Source: Paenarthrobacter nicotinovorans | Lineage (GTDB): Bacteria; Actinomycetota; Actinomycetes; Actinomycetales; Micrococcaceae | Length of the DNA stretch: 64,000 bases | Direction: 5' to 3' | Assembly (NCBI RefSeq): GCF_007670255.1 | Contig: NZ_SZVS01000006.1 | Coordinates: 1 to 64,000, forward strand | Part shown: positions 50,301-57,657 of the stretch, piece after piece | Layout of the letters: each line of letters opens with the position of its first letter | How positions within the stretch are numbered: the first letter of the stretch is position 1 | Translations under genes and position numbers: made by a program | The notes under the pieces: model-generated | What the model was told of the DNA's origin: nothing | The model's input: the letters and a program-made list of their open reading frames with translations, nothing else | Database searches by the model: none

Positions 50301-50824
50301 ACGGGACCCTTCAGCAGTCGCTCTTCAGCGATGCCGAGGCTTGGGCAACCGAGTTCGGCACCCGCAAGGACGTCTCGGCCCTGACCGCCGAGCGCAACGT
50401 CTTCCGCTACCGCCCCTTGCCCGTAACTGTCCGCCTCTCCGAAGGCGAGCGGCTCGCCGAGCTGCTGCGCGTTGTGGCAGCCGGTGCTGTGGCCGGCTCG
50501 AAGCTCTCAGTGAGCTCTGCCGTCGTCCTTCCTGACGCTGTGGTGACCGCGTTCGCAGGTCTTGGCGTCAACGTGCGGATCGAGGACGACGCCGCGTGGC
50601 TGGCCCGGGCGGCATCGTTCGACGGCGGCCGCATCCGCCTGATCGGTGGCGACTTCGCCGCGCTGAGCGCAGCGATGGGTGGGCGTCCCGACGTCGCGGT
50701 CTACCACGGCGCCGTGACCCAGGCAGGCCGGATCGAGATGCTCCCGTTCCTTCGCGAGCAGGCAGTGTCCATCACGGCCCACCGCTTCGGCACTCCGAAC
50801 CACCTCTCGGACCAGCTGATCTAG
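47363..50824 (+). CDS. putA: Bifunctional proline dehydrogenase / glutamate-semialdehyde dehydrogenase
   Basis: A 1153-residue enzyme that oxidises proline to glutamate. The FAD-dependent proline dehydrogenase barrel (about 90-460) has NVNLLGEAVLGEHEAQRR, DYVSIKESS, FINLDMEEYKDL and VRVVKGANLPMEQ. The aldehyde dehydrogenase domain (about 490-1000) has catalytic Glu721 (LLAETSGKN) and Cys755 (GHAGQKCSAAS). The remaining C-terminal region resembles a degenerate aldehyde-dehydrogenase-fold domain seen in long PutA proteins. There is no N-terminal ribbon-helix-helix, so it is not a self-repressor, which fits the divergent LysR gene. AAGGAG precedes the ATG. Confidence 0.97.
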   Translation: MTSTLPDATAPRTQDSGQFDALAHEAIALVRHWLTEASKIPVDVSAQRLAGVLKDPNGLEFTVGFVDGVIRPEDLSVAGRKLAELAPKVPKFLPWYMRSAVRVGGVMAPILPQVVIPIARRVLREMVGHLIVDATDAKLGPAIAKIKQDGVHLNVNLLGEAVLGEHEAQRRLEGTLKLLARDDVDYVSIKESSTVAPHSPWAFDEAVDHVVEKLTPLYRLAASFPKPKFINLDMEEYKDLSMTIAVFKRILDMPEFKNLEAGIVLQAYLPDALGAMQELQEWATARRAQGGAPIKVRVVKGANLPMEQVEASLHDWPLATWGTKQDSDTSYKNVINYALTPEHVDAVRIGVAGHNLFDVAFAWLLAKQRGVTEGIEFEMLLGMATGQATAVRKDVGSLLLYTPVVHPGEFDVAIAYLIRRLEEGASQENFMSAVFELSENEALFKREQQRFLNSLANMKDEVPAPNRQQDRRLAAEPAPTEGFRNTPDTDPALPANRAWGRDILARIPGSTAGNKIVESTKVSDAAELEQIITTAVEAGKAWGARPAAERAAILHRAGEVLEARRAELLEVMASETGKTIDQGDPEVSEAIDFAHYYAERAKDLETVDGATFVPANLTVVTPPWNFPVAIPAGSTLAALASGSAVVIKPAKQARRSGSVMVDALWEAGVPKDVLALVQLEERDLGTQLVSHPSVDRVILTGGYETAELFRSFRQDLPLLAETSGKNAIIVTPSADLDLAAKDVVYSAFGHAGQKCSAASLVILVGSVAKSARFHNQLIDAARSLTVGYPENATTQMGPIIEPANGKLLNALTTLGDGETWAIKPERLDETGRLWSPGIRSGVKRGSYFHLTEFFGPVLGVMTAETLEEAIAIQNEIEYGLTAGLHSLDSAEMGVWLDKIQAGNLYVNRGITGAIVQRQPFGGWKKSAVGAGTKAGGPNYLIGLGSWVPAEAKAKRGTVLEGAASQILAAAKSADVTAEEYGTLQQSLFSDAEAWATEFGTRKDVSALTAERNVFRYRPLPVTVRLSEGERLAELLRVVAAGAVAGSKLSVSSAVVLPDAVVTAFAGLGVNVRIEDDAAWLARAASFDGGRIRLIGGDFAALSAAMGGRPDVAVYHGAVTQAGRIEMLPFLREQAVSITAHRFGTPNHLSDQLI

Positions 50825-50842
50825 CGTCCCGCTTCAACGACT

Positions 50843-50905
50843 GAAAGCCAGCCCTTCGGCGCAACCCTCACTATTTGGGTCCGCGCCGAGGGGTTGGCTT
50901 TCTGC
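50843..50905. terminator. Long hairpin after putA
   Basis: GAAAGCCAGCCCTTCGGCGC pairs with GCGCCGAGGGGTTGGCTTTC almost completely around a 20-base loop. It lies 18 bases after the putA stop and just before the end of the convergent MpaB-type gene, so it can serve both. Confidence 0.85.
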
Positions 50906-50912
50906 TTTCCGG

Positions 50913-51827
50913 TCAAACGTCCGCGTAGCCCAGCCGTTGCAACCTGCGTCGTGCCGCTTGTTCGCTGGGTCCATGGGATCCGAGGGCGAACCGGACCATG
51001 GCCAGCACAACCCTCGCGGCTGTGATCACCGGCAAGGGGACAGGGCCGAACCGCGGACGTTGAAGGCCCAGCAAGTCCCTGTATTTTGGCTCAAGACTGG
51101 CGATGGCTGCCCCGAAAAGGATGCTGTAGCCGGGCTTGAGAAGGGGGCTCAGGGGCGGATGTTGAATGAACGAGACTGTCTCGGCCAGCCGTTCATCAGC
51201 CCGCAGAATCCCGGAGGCGTACCAACCTTCCAACTCATCGCGGACCTCTGCTTCGGTGAGGGGCGGGTCCTGCACTCCCATCAGCTGCCCGGCCGCTGCC
51301 CACTCGCGGACGTAGGCATCAGCTCCGCCGGGGATCGAAACGCCCCAGATCCGGTTGGCCGTCAGGAACGAGTCCGCATAGGTCACGTGGACCCAGCGGA
51401 GGAGCTCGGGATCGTTGGCGGCGTACTCATGAACCGCGCCGTTCCCATCCACGTAGGTGCCGCGGACGCGTTCGTGGATCCTGCGTACGACGGCGGTGGC
51501 AGATTCTGCAGCTTCGGTTGAGCCATAGGTCACCGTGAAGATCCAGCGCACCGTGTTGGCCAGGCGGCCCAAAGGATCCTTCTGGAAACCGGAGTGCTCG
51601 TAGACCCCGGCCAGCGCGCCGGGGTGGAGCGCCTGCATCAGCAGCACCCTGATCCCCGCCACGATGGTGGCAACGTGACCATGCACCGCCCAGACGGCCG
51701 ACCCCGGAAGGTGGTATCCGGCGTCGTTCCCTTCCGCCAAGCGCGGCACCCACTCAGGCGGCGTCCCCGACGTCCCGGTGAACGTGCGCTGGAGTTCGTG
51801 GCGGTACTCGGTGAGGTAGTTCCTCAT
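50913..51827 (-). CDS. MpaB-type (DUF2236) oxygenase-like protein
   Basis: A 304-residue protein of the DUF2236/MpaB family: LLMQALHPGALAGVYEHSGF holds the conserved His, followed by DPLGRLANTVRWIFTVTYGS, then HERVRGTYVDG and LLRWVHVTYADSFL with another His-rich helix. Some relatives, such as rubber oxygenase Lcp, bind haem; the role here is unknown. I choose ATG 51827 with TAGGATGC upstream over the longer frame to 51938, which overlaps the MFS gene. Confidence 0.83.
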   Translation of the reverse strand: MRNYLTEYRHELQRTFTGTSGTPPEWVPRLAEGNDAGYHLPGSAVWAVHGHVATIVAGIRVLLMQALHPGALAGVYEHSGFQKDPLGRLANTVRWIFTVTYGSTEAAESATAVVRRIHERVRGTYVDGNGAVHEYAANDPELLRWVHVTYADSFLTANRIWGVSIPGGADAYVREWAAAGQLMGVQDPPLTEAEVRDELEGWYASGILRADERLAETVSFIQHPPLSPLLKPGYSILFGAAIASLEPKYRDLLGLQRPRFGPVPLPVITAARVVLAMVRFALGSHGPSEQAARRRLQRLGYADV

Positions 51828-51870
51828 GCATCCTATGAGACCGCACATCCGCCACACCGTACAGAGGGAG

Positions 51871-53322
51871 TTAGCGGGTGGTGCGGCGTCGGGAAGGTGC
51901 CGCTGCCACCAGCAGGGCGGCAATTGCGACGGCGGCACTCAGGATGAGTCCCGGACGGTACTGTTCCAGCATGGCTTGGGCGCTGACGGTACCGCCGCCT
52001 TGGCCGTGGCCACTGACCAAGGCCGTGGTGACGGCGAGGACCAACGCGGCACCCACCTGTGTGCTGGTCTGGATGAGCCCTGCGGCCAGGCCTTGCTCGG
52101 AATCCTTGATGCCTGCCGTGGCCTGCACGTTGATGGACGGGAAGGCCAGGGCGAAGCCGATGCCTAGAAGGACCACCGAGGGCAGGATGTCGAGCGCGTA
52201 GTTCGGGGTGGTGCCCACCCTGAGGAAGAGGACGTAGCCCAATCCAAGCGCGGTGAGGCCCGTGAGGATCAGCTGCGTGGCTCCGAATTTCTCAATGAGC
52301 CGGTCAGCGAACGGTGCGCTGGTGGCCACCAGCAGGCCGGCGGGCAGCAGGGCCAACGCCATTCCCAGAGGGGTCCAGCCGAGCACGGACTGCAGGAACA
52401 TGGTGACGATGAACTGGAAGCTCAGGTAGGAACCGAAGAGCCCCACTGCGCTCAAGTTGGCCCGCGCAACCCAGCCTTCCTTGAGGATGCCGAAGCGGAT
52501 GAGCGGGTGCTTGACCTTGTTTTCGATGATCGCGAAGGCTGCCAGCACGGCGGCAGAAACTGCGAATCCGGCGATTGTTGCCACAGATCCCCAGCCCTGC
52601 TCAGGTGCTGAAACCAAGGTGTACACCAGGCCGAGCATGCCCAGGGCGAGCGTCACGGCGCCCCAGATGTCGTGCCCGCTGTTTTCCGCGGACGGCTTGT
52701 CCTTGGGGATGAATTTCATGCCCAGCAGGACCACGATCACGGCGATCGGCACGGATACCAGGAATGTCCAGCGCCAGCTCAGGCTGGTCATCAGGCCGCC
52801 GACCACCAGGCCCAGGGAGAACCCGCTGGCACCGAACGTAGTGAAGATGGAGAGTGCCTTGTTGCGCTCGCGGCCCTCGGCAAAGTTCGTGGTGATGATG
52901 GAGAAGCCGGTGGGTGCGGTGAAGGCGGCTGCGAGGCCCTTGACAAAGCGGGTGGCGATCAGGATTGCGGGGTCGTCCACCAGGCCGCCGAGGAGCGACG
53001 CGGCTGCGAACACGGTCAAGGCAATGAGGAAGATACGACGGCGGCCCAACAGGTCCGCGAGCCGTCCGCCAAGGAGCAGGAGGCTTCCATAACCCAGGAC
53101 GTAGGCGGAGACGATCCACTGCAGGGAATCGGTTCCGAGGTGGAGTTCCTGTCCGATGGAGGGCAAAGCCACGCCGACCATGGAGACATCCAGCCCATCG
53201 AGGGCAAGGACGGTGCAGACAACCATCAGAAGAAGCCACTGGGCCCGCGTCCAGCGGACCACTGTTGACGCTGTTGCCAAGGGTTGCTCGGCAGACGTTT
53301 TGAGGGTGGTGGGTGAGGTCAT
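51871..53322 (-). CDS. MFS multidrug exporter, DHA2 (EmrB/QacA) type
   Basis: A 483-residue membrane transporter with 14 predicted helices. Motif A appears as GGRLADLLGRRR after TM2, and LDVSMVGVALPSIGQEL in TM1 is the DHA2 signature. It exports drugs or other hydrophobic compounds using the proton gradient. It is divergent from a MarR gene across 96 bases that hold a perfect palindrome, the usual repressor-exporter arrangement. ATG 53322. Confidence 0.9.
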   Translation of the reverse strand: MTSPTTLKTSAEQPLATASTVVRWTRAQWLLLMVVCTVLALDGLDVSMVGVALPSIGQELHLGTDSLQWIVSAYVLGYGSLLLLGGRLADLLGRRRIFLIALTVFAAASLLGGLVDDPAILIATRFVKGLAAAFTAPTGFSIITTNFAEGRERNKALSIFTTFGASGFSLGLVVGGLMTSLSWRWTFLVSVPIAVIVVLLGMKFIPKDKPSAENSGHDIWGAVTLALGMLGLVYTLVSAPEQGWGSVATIAGFAVSAAVLAAFAIIENKVKHPLIRFGILKEGWVARANLSAVGLFGSYLSFQFIVTMFLQSVLGWTPLGMALALLPAGLLVATSAPFADRLIEKFGATQLILTGLTALGLGYVLFLRVGTTPNYALDILPSVVLLGIGFALAFPSINVQATAGIKDSEQGLAAGLIQTSTQVGAALVLAVTTALVSGHGQGGGTVSAQAMLEQYRPGLILSAAVAIAALLVAAAPSRRRTTR

Positions 53323-53335
53323 GCGATCAATCTAT

Positions 53336-53347
53336 ATGACGCGTCAT
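53336..53347. promoter_or_regulatory. ATGACGCGTCAT palindrome, MarR operator candidate
   Basis: A perfect 12-bp palindrome between the divergent MFS and MarR genes. ATGACGCG recurs at 53372 and ATGACGTG at 53387, giving two more half sites. A MarR dimer here would block both promoters. Confidence 0.65.
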
Positions 53348-53418
53348 TCAATGACAAGGAATATGACGCGGAATCTTATGACGTGGATTTTAATGCCTCC
53401 ATGGCCTAGGATAGGGGC

Positions 53419-53811
53419 ATGGCAACGACGCGTGACCGCCAGCTGGAAGACCGGGAATTGGTTGAGCAGTGGCGCGACATCCAGAGCTCCTACTTCCGTA
53501 CCGCCGGAGCAATCGACCGCGCCCTTGAGGCCAAGTTCGATATCGGGCTGAACGAGTTCGAGATCCTGGACCTCGTGGCCGAAAGCGAAGAGTCGTCGTG
53601 CCGCATGAAGTCGTTGGGGGAGCGGACACCCATGACCCAGAGCGCCGTGTCCAAAGTGGTGGACCGCCTCGAAAAAGCGGGCCTGGTTACCCGGCAGACC
53701 TGTGCCGAAGACCGCCGTTCGCTGTTTTTGGAACTGACCGAAGCCGGCCGCGAGCTTCACTCAACGGCCGCCGTCGAACACCGCGCGCTGCTGAAGGAAA
53801 ACCTGGGCTGA
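53419..53811 (+). CDS. MarR family regulator of the divergent exporter
   Basis: A 130-residue winged-helix protein: LNEFEILDLVAES, MKSLGERTPMTQSAVSKVVDRLEKAGLVTRQ (recognition helix) and the wing CAEDRRSLFLELTEAG. The end VEHRALLKENLG is short for MarR, which usually has a longer final helix. That same end is repeated at 54353-54396, downstream of a reversed GNAT gene, so the gene's 3' part has been duplicated around an insertion. ATG 53419, divergent from the MFS gene. Confidence 0.87.
   Translation: MATTRDRQLEDRELVEQWRDIQSSYFRTAGAIDRALEAKFDIGLNEFEILDLVAESEESSCRMKSLGERTPMTQSAVSKVVDRLEKAGLVTRQTCAEDRRSLFLELTEAGRELHSTAAVEHRALLKENLG
53768..53811 (+). repeat. 44-bp direct repeat at the marR end, copy 1
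   Basis: The last 44 bases of marR. They match 54353-54396 at 41 of 44 positions, with the last 30 bases identical. The three differences are all third codon positions. Confidence 0.95.
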
Positions 53812-53898
53812 CCCAGGTCACGGAGGCTGCGGTGAACTTGTAAGGACAAGGCCGTGGAGTGCCAGTGGGATGCTTCCGGACCGTCGAGCCACGGACCA

Positions 53899-54315
53899 CT
53901 AACGCACGCGAGCCATCATTCTTGAGGGATCTGCTAGTTCGGTGAAGCCATATTGGGCGTATAGCCCGTGAGCATCAGCGGTAGACAGTAATATCCGTGA
54001 CAGATCCAACGGTTCGAGGTCTGCCACGATACCCGCAGCGAGCATTTTGCCGATACCTTGGCCGCGGGCCGTGGTCGCTACAAAAACATCGCACAGCCAG
54101 GCGAACGTTACGCCGTCAGTCACCACGCGGCCGTATGCAACCTGTTCTCCCGTTGCGGTGTTGTAGACCCCGTAGTTCCGGGAGGCGTCGATGGCTGCAT
54201 CTTGCTTCTCACGCGGTCTGCCTTGCGCCCAATAAGACTGTTCACTCAGCCATGCGTGTACGAGCCCGCGATCGACTCTGTCGGTGTCGGCAGAGAAGAA
54301 GAAAGGTTCATTCAT
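53899..54315 (-). CDS. GNAT acetyltransferase lying between duplicated marR ends
   Basis: A 138-residue acetyltransferase: YGVYNTATGEQVAYGRVVTDGVTFAWLCDVFVATTARGQGIGKMLAAGIV (the acetyl-CoA site RGQGIGK) and LYAQYGFTEL at the end. The substrate is unknown. ATG 54315. It reads opposite to marR and is flanked by the 44-bp direct repeats, which suggests it arrived as a block of about 585 bases. Its codon use is somewhat less GC-extreme than that of marR. Confidence 0.88.
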   Translation of the reverse strand: MNEPFFFSADTDRVDRGLVHAWLSEQSYWAQGRPREKQDAAIDASRNYGVYNTATGEQVAYGRVVTDGVTFAWLCDVFVATTARGQGIGKMLAAGIVADLEPLDLSRILLSTADAHGLYAQYGFTELADPSRMMARVR

Positions 54316-54352
54316 GACAACACCCTAGAGGAACCTGACGGGCTCGTTTGCC

Positions 54353-54396
54353 CCGCTGTTGAACATCGCGCGCTGCTGAAGGAAAACCTGGGCTGA
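54353..54396 (+). repeat. 44-bp direct repeat, copy 2 (second marR end)
   Basis: A second marR 3' end with stop, not joined to any marR body. Only synonymous differences separate it from copy 1, so it came from a diverged marR gene. AGGGCTTGCCCT follows, perhaps the original terminator region. Confidence 0.95.
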
Positions 54397-54466
54397 AGGG
54401 CTTGCCCTCACGATCTCGGCCCACACACTTGGCACCAATCTTCCCGCCGCGTATAGTGGAGAACGC

Positions 54467-54498
54467 AGACCCCCCCGCACACGCGGAGCCGGGGGTCT
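54467..54498. terminator. GC hairpin between the marR/GNAT block and the DUF3800 gene
   Basis: AGACCCCC and GGGGGTCT pair around a loop that can itself pair further (CCGC with GCGG). It sits 15 bases beyond the DUF3800 stop. There is no clear T run. Confidence 0.6.
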
Positions 54499-54512
54499 AG
54501 CTGTTTAACACG

Positions 54513-55217
54513 CTATATCTCCCGTGGAAGGCGGGCAGGGTCTCTGGAGCTGAGGTACTTCTCATACCAGTCCCAGGCGAACTCATTTCTACTGTGCTTA
54601 TCGACATGTGCATTGGCGCTCCAAGCCACCAGGTCGGCCATTTGCACCAGTTGCGAGCTGCCCGAGTCCAAATGTATGGCGTCTTCGATGACCCGTCGCT
54701 GGGCCAGTTCCAGTGTTCGGTGAGTGCTCCTGTAAGAGGTGTCGCTTCCATCACCATCCATGAATACCAAGGCCAGTGAGTTTGATTTGTTGAGCTCGGC
54801 TTCGAATCGATCAACAAGCGCGGCATACGCTTGCTGCCGGGTCTGAGCTATATCTTCTGGATCCCCACGACGGTACACGGCTCCAAGGCGTAGCCCTTCT
54901 GTGCTCTGCAAGGTCTGCAAACACTCGATTGCAACCTCGCGGCCAAAGTCCTTCCAGTATTCAACCCCCTCATGGACGTGCCGGTCAGGCATCTTGGTTG
55001 AAATGCGCCCCCGCCCGTTTACATATTCCGTGGTGTGCAGTTCCTGTGTGACTGGGATTTTGTGCTCCCGCCATAACCGCTTCCGTGTTTGGAGCCAGCT
55101 GCTTAAGGCCGAAGACCAGCGGTCCGGAGCGAACTCTATCCAACCGTATACAACCAACCCGGATTGGGGGTGGCCGGAATCGTCAACATAGATCATTCTG
55201 TTCAGCGGCAAGGTCAC
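54513..55217 (-). CDS. DUF3800 protein
   Basis: A 234-residue soluble protein with MIYVDDSG at its start, a central VFMDGDGSD and a C-terminal LVQMADLVAWSANAHVDK, the acidic pattern of DUF3800, a family with a presumed RNase H-like fold often found on mobile or defence loci. The activity is not established. Either GTG 55217 or ATG 55196 may be the start; neither has a good ribosome binding site. The gene is lower in GC than its surroundings, consistent with recent transfer next to the marR/GNAT insertion. Confidence 0.82.
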   Translation of the reverse strand: MTLPLNRMIYVDDSGHPQSGLVVYGWIEFAPDRWSSALSSWLQTRKRLWREHKIPVTQELHTTEYVNGRGRISTKMPDRHVHEGVEYWKDFGREVAIECLQTLQSTEGLRLGAVYRRGDPEDIAQTRQQAYAALVDRFEAELNKSNSLALVFMDGDGSDTSYRSTHRTLELAQRRVIEDAIHLDSGSSQLVQMADLVAWSANAHVDKHSRNEFAWDWYEKYLSSRDPARLPREI

Positions 55218-55290
55218 AGTTCACTTTACTCAGCTTCGCCGCGGTAGCTTTGCGGACTGCGGACCGGACATCAACGCAGCCGCAACAAAC

Positions 55291-55306
55291 CTCAAGACAT
55301 CTTGAG
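55291..55306 (+). promoter_or_regulatory. CTCAAGA-CA-TCTTGAG palindrome upstream of the M23 peptidase gene
   Basis: Seven-base arms around two bases form a perfect dyad. The right arm continues as TCTTGAGCGAAA, like the TCTTGAGCAAA strings upstream of the exopolysaccharide operon (11190) and the cyclase operon (16924, 16935). The peptidase starts at 55431. Confidence 0.5.
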
Positions 55307-55430
55307 CGAAAACTGATCCAACCTTTCGCTGTACAGCTCCCGGGAAGCCTTTATTTCTGCTTCAATTCCCGCAAGAATGGTGCTTGCACGCCAGGCTGGG
55401 GTTTGGTGCCGCTGGCTTTGGGGAGTGTTT

Positions 55431-56936
55431 GTGGGCAAGCATCATGAAACAGACCGGGCGATTGACCTGATCCGCACCGAAAAATTCCGTCGCGTTATGA
55501 TCGCCGGATGCCTTGCGGTCTTGGCTTTCTTCGCTTTCGGATTCCAACCTCTGACCGCCGTTCCGGCTGGAACAGTGGATCCGATGGTGGCTCAAGGAGT
55601 CGTGGGGCCCACAGCGTTGGGGAGCCTGACCCCGCCGGAAGCCGAAACAATGGTCATCGACCCCAGCCAGGCACCCCCTGAGCAACTGCCCGGAACGCCC
55701 ATGGTCTTCTTTGACCGGGCGATGGTCCGGACGGTCAGCAAAGATGGTTCTACTGGCTTGACGGTTGCCTCGGCCGGGATGTCCCGTCCCCCTGCGGGCA
55801 GCCTGTACGCGCCCCTTGAAGTACTCAACCCAAGCTCGCCCTACGGCTACCGCTACAGCCCGCTGACGGGCCTGGCCGGCGAGTTCCACTGGGGCCAGGA
55901 CTACGCGGCCCCCTGTGGAACACGGGTTTACGCCGCCGACGCCGGTGTAGTCCGCGCCGTTGGTTGGCACATCTGGGGCGGCGGCAACCGTGTGGAAATT
56001 GAGCACGGCAACGGCCTGGTCACCACCTACAACCACCTGCAGGACATCGGTGTCACACAGGGGCAGTCGGTCCGCGTTGGCGAAGTCATCGCCGAAGTCG
56101 GCACCACTGGCTGGTCCACGGGTTGTCACCTCCACTTTGAGACCATCGTCAACGGCCTCCACACCAACCCGAACGGCTGGACGTATCTGCCCATCAAGCA
56201 GGTTGATCCGCTGCAAACCATGACTTTCGTGAACTACCAGCCGGGAGTCGGCACGGGCAGCTCCGCACCGCAGTGGGCAGTGCCCGTGGCCGACGGCACC
56301 AACCGCGCCGTCATCGGCGGCGAGCACGAAGAAGAAGTCGCTCCGCCGGTCGTGGTACCGCCCGTCACTTCGGTGGACACGCCCGGCCCGGTTGTCACGA
56401 CACCACCTCAAACCACGACGCCGGTCCAGTCGCCGTCCGTAACGGCCACGCCGACGCCGACCGTGACCCCGACGCCGAGCGTCACCCCGACGCCGAGCGT
56501 CACCCCGACGCCGACAGTCACCCCAACGCCGAGCGTCACTCCGGTGCCTACCACGGCTCCCGGGACCACGGCTCCTGGGACCACGGTTCCGGTGGCGCCA
56601 CCCGTGCAGACCCCGCCTGTCCAGGCGCCGACGGTCGAGGCCCCTGTCATCCAGGCACCAACCGTCCAGTCCGCCGTCGCACCGCCCGCACCGGTCGCTC
56701 CGGCGCCGGTGGTGGTCGAACCCGCGCCAGTAGTGGTGCCAACGGTGACGCAGCCTGTTGCGCCCGCCCCGGCCCCCGTAGCCCCCGCACCCGCGCCGAC
56801 ACCCGTGGCGGTCCTGCCATCGGCCCTTCCGGTTGTGACGCTCCCGCCCGGTTATATCCTCATCGCTCCGGACCTGGTCCAGAGGCCGGACGGCGTGATC
56901 GTGCCGCTGTCCACGCTCATCCTTCCTGCGCCCTAA
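55431..56936 (+). CDS. M23 metallopeptidase with Pro/Thr-rich C-terminal region
   Basis: A 501-residue exported or membrane-anchored protein. One hydrophobic segment (about 23-45) is a signal anchor. The LytM/M23 domain (about 125-270) has the zinc ligands H153 and D157 (HWGQDYA) and H233-x-H235 (CHLHFE), expected to cut peptidoglycan peptide bridges. Residues from about 310 are Pro/Thr/Val-rich repeats. I pick GTG 55431, five bases after GGGGAG; frames up to 55377 lack a site. A cell-wall remodelling role is likely. The upstream motif is shared with the exopolysaccharide operons. Confidence 0.88.
   Translation: MGKHHETDRAIDLIRTEKFRRVMIAGCLAVLAFFAFGFQPLTAVPAGTVDPMVAQGVVGPTALGSLTPPEAETMVIDPSQAPPEQLPGTPMVFFDRAMVRTVSKDGSTGLTVASAGMSRPPAGSLYAPLEVLNPSSPYGYRYSPLTGLAGEFHWGQDYAAPCGTRVYAADAGVVRAVGWHIWGGGNRVEIEHGNGLVTTYNHLQDIGVTQGQSVRVGEVIAEVGTTGWSTGCHLHFETIVNGLHTNPNGWTYLPIKQVDPLQTMTFVNYQPGVGTGSSAPQWAVPVADGTNRAVIGGEHEEEVAPPVVVPPVTSVDTPGPVVTTPPQTTTPVQSPSVTATPTPTVTPTPSVTPTPSVTPTPTVTPTPSVTPVPTTAPGTTAPGTTVPVAPPVQTPPVQAPTVEAPVIQAPTVQSAVAPPAPVAPAPVVVEPAPVVVPTVTQPVAPAPAPVAPAPAPTPVAVLPSALPVVTLPPGYILIAPDLVQRPDGVIVPLSTLILPAP
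56453..56542 (+). repeat. Five 18-bp tandem repeats in the M23 gene
   Basis: Units GACGCCGAGCGTCACCCC with small variations at 56453, 56471, 56489, 56507 and 56525, encoding the TPTPSV repeat of the surface linker. The length is a multiple of three. Confidence 0.92.
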
Positions 56937-57033
56937 AACGCCATAAAGCCGGGCGTTTTCGCGGCCCCAAGCCAGCTCCCGTAAGCTCGATGGCGGCGAT
57001 CCCGCCAGCCGACGACGTCAGGAAGCGAATCCG

Positions 57034-57516
57034 ATGACCAGCCTCTACAGCATTCCCATCACCTTCAACGACGGCTCCGAAGGCGACTTCGGCCGGTTCG
57101 AGGGCAAAGCGGTGATGGTGGTCAACGTCGCTTCCAAGTGTGGCTACACCCGCCAATACGCTGGCCTGGAAGAGCTGTACGGCGAATACCGCGGGCAGGG
57201 GCTGGAAATCCTCGGCGTGCCCTGCAACCAATTCGGCGGCCAGGAACCGGGCGCCGATGAGGAAATCGCCGAATTCTGCGAGCGGAATTTCGGTGTCACC
57301 TTCCCGTTGACCAGCAAGGCGAACGTCCTCGGCAAGGAGCAGCACCCCCTGTTCGCCGAGCTGACCCGGGATGACGACGGCCAGCCGGTCAAGGTGAAAT
57401 GGAACTTCGAGAAGTTCGTCATTAACCGTTCAGGCGAACTCGTGGGACGGTTCCCATCCGCAGTGGAGCCTGACTCCGAAGACCTGTTGAAAGCAGTGGA
57501 AGAAGCGTTGGCGTAA
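57034..57516 (+). CDS. Glutathione peroxidase family protein
   Basis: A 160-residue thiol peroxidase with NVASKCGYTRQYAGLE (catalytic Cys36), VPCNQFGGQEPGADEEI (Gln71) and VKWNFEKFVIN (Trp and Asn), completing the catalytic tetrad. Bacterial Cys forms usually use thioredoxin, and actinobacteria lack glutathione, so mycothiol or thioredoxin is the likely reductant. It reduces hydrogen peroxide or lipid peroxides. ATG 57034 with AGGAAGCG upstream. Confidence 0.94.
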   Translation: MTSLYSIPITFNDGSEGDFGRFEGKAVMVVNVASKCGYTRQYAGLEELYGEYRGQGLEILGVPCNQFGGQEPGADEEIAEFCERNFGVTFPLTSKANVLGKEQHPLFAELTRDDDGQPVKVKWNFEKFVINRSGELVGRFPSAVEPDSEDLLKAVEEALA

Positions 57517-57657
57517 GCCGGCAGAGCTGAAGGGGAGGAAAGTAATTTTCCAACATTCCGCCGGGAGTTAGCCGGTTGTTGGCTTTCTGTCTGGTTGGAT
57601 TGGACCTACTGGGGTTGACACGGGAGGCGCCGTCTCCCACCAAACGCTAAGGCAGCT

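Noticed and set aside
54058..54396. A 112-codon frame ending in the second marR end
   Set aside because: Only its last 12-14 codons resemble marR; the rest is antisense to the GNAT gene.
55230..55430. Possible c-di-AMP (ydaO) riboswitch before the M23 gene, as seen before some actinobacterial wall hydrolases
   Set aside because: None of the conserved ydaO sequence blocks could be found. Only the short CTCAAGA/TCTTGAG dyad is present.
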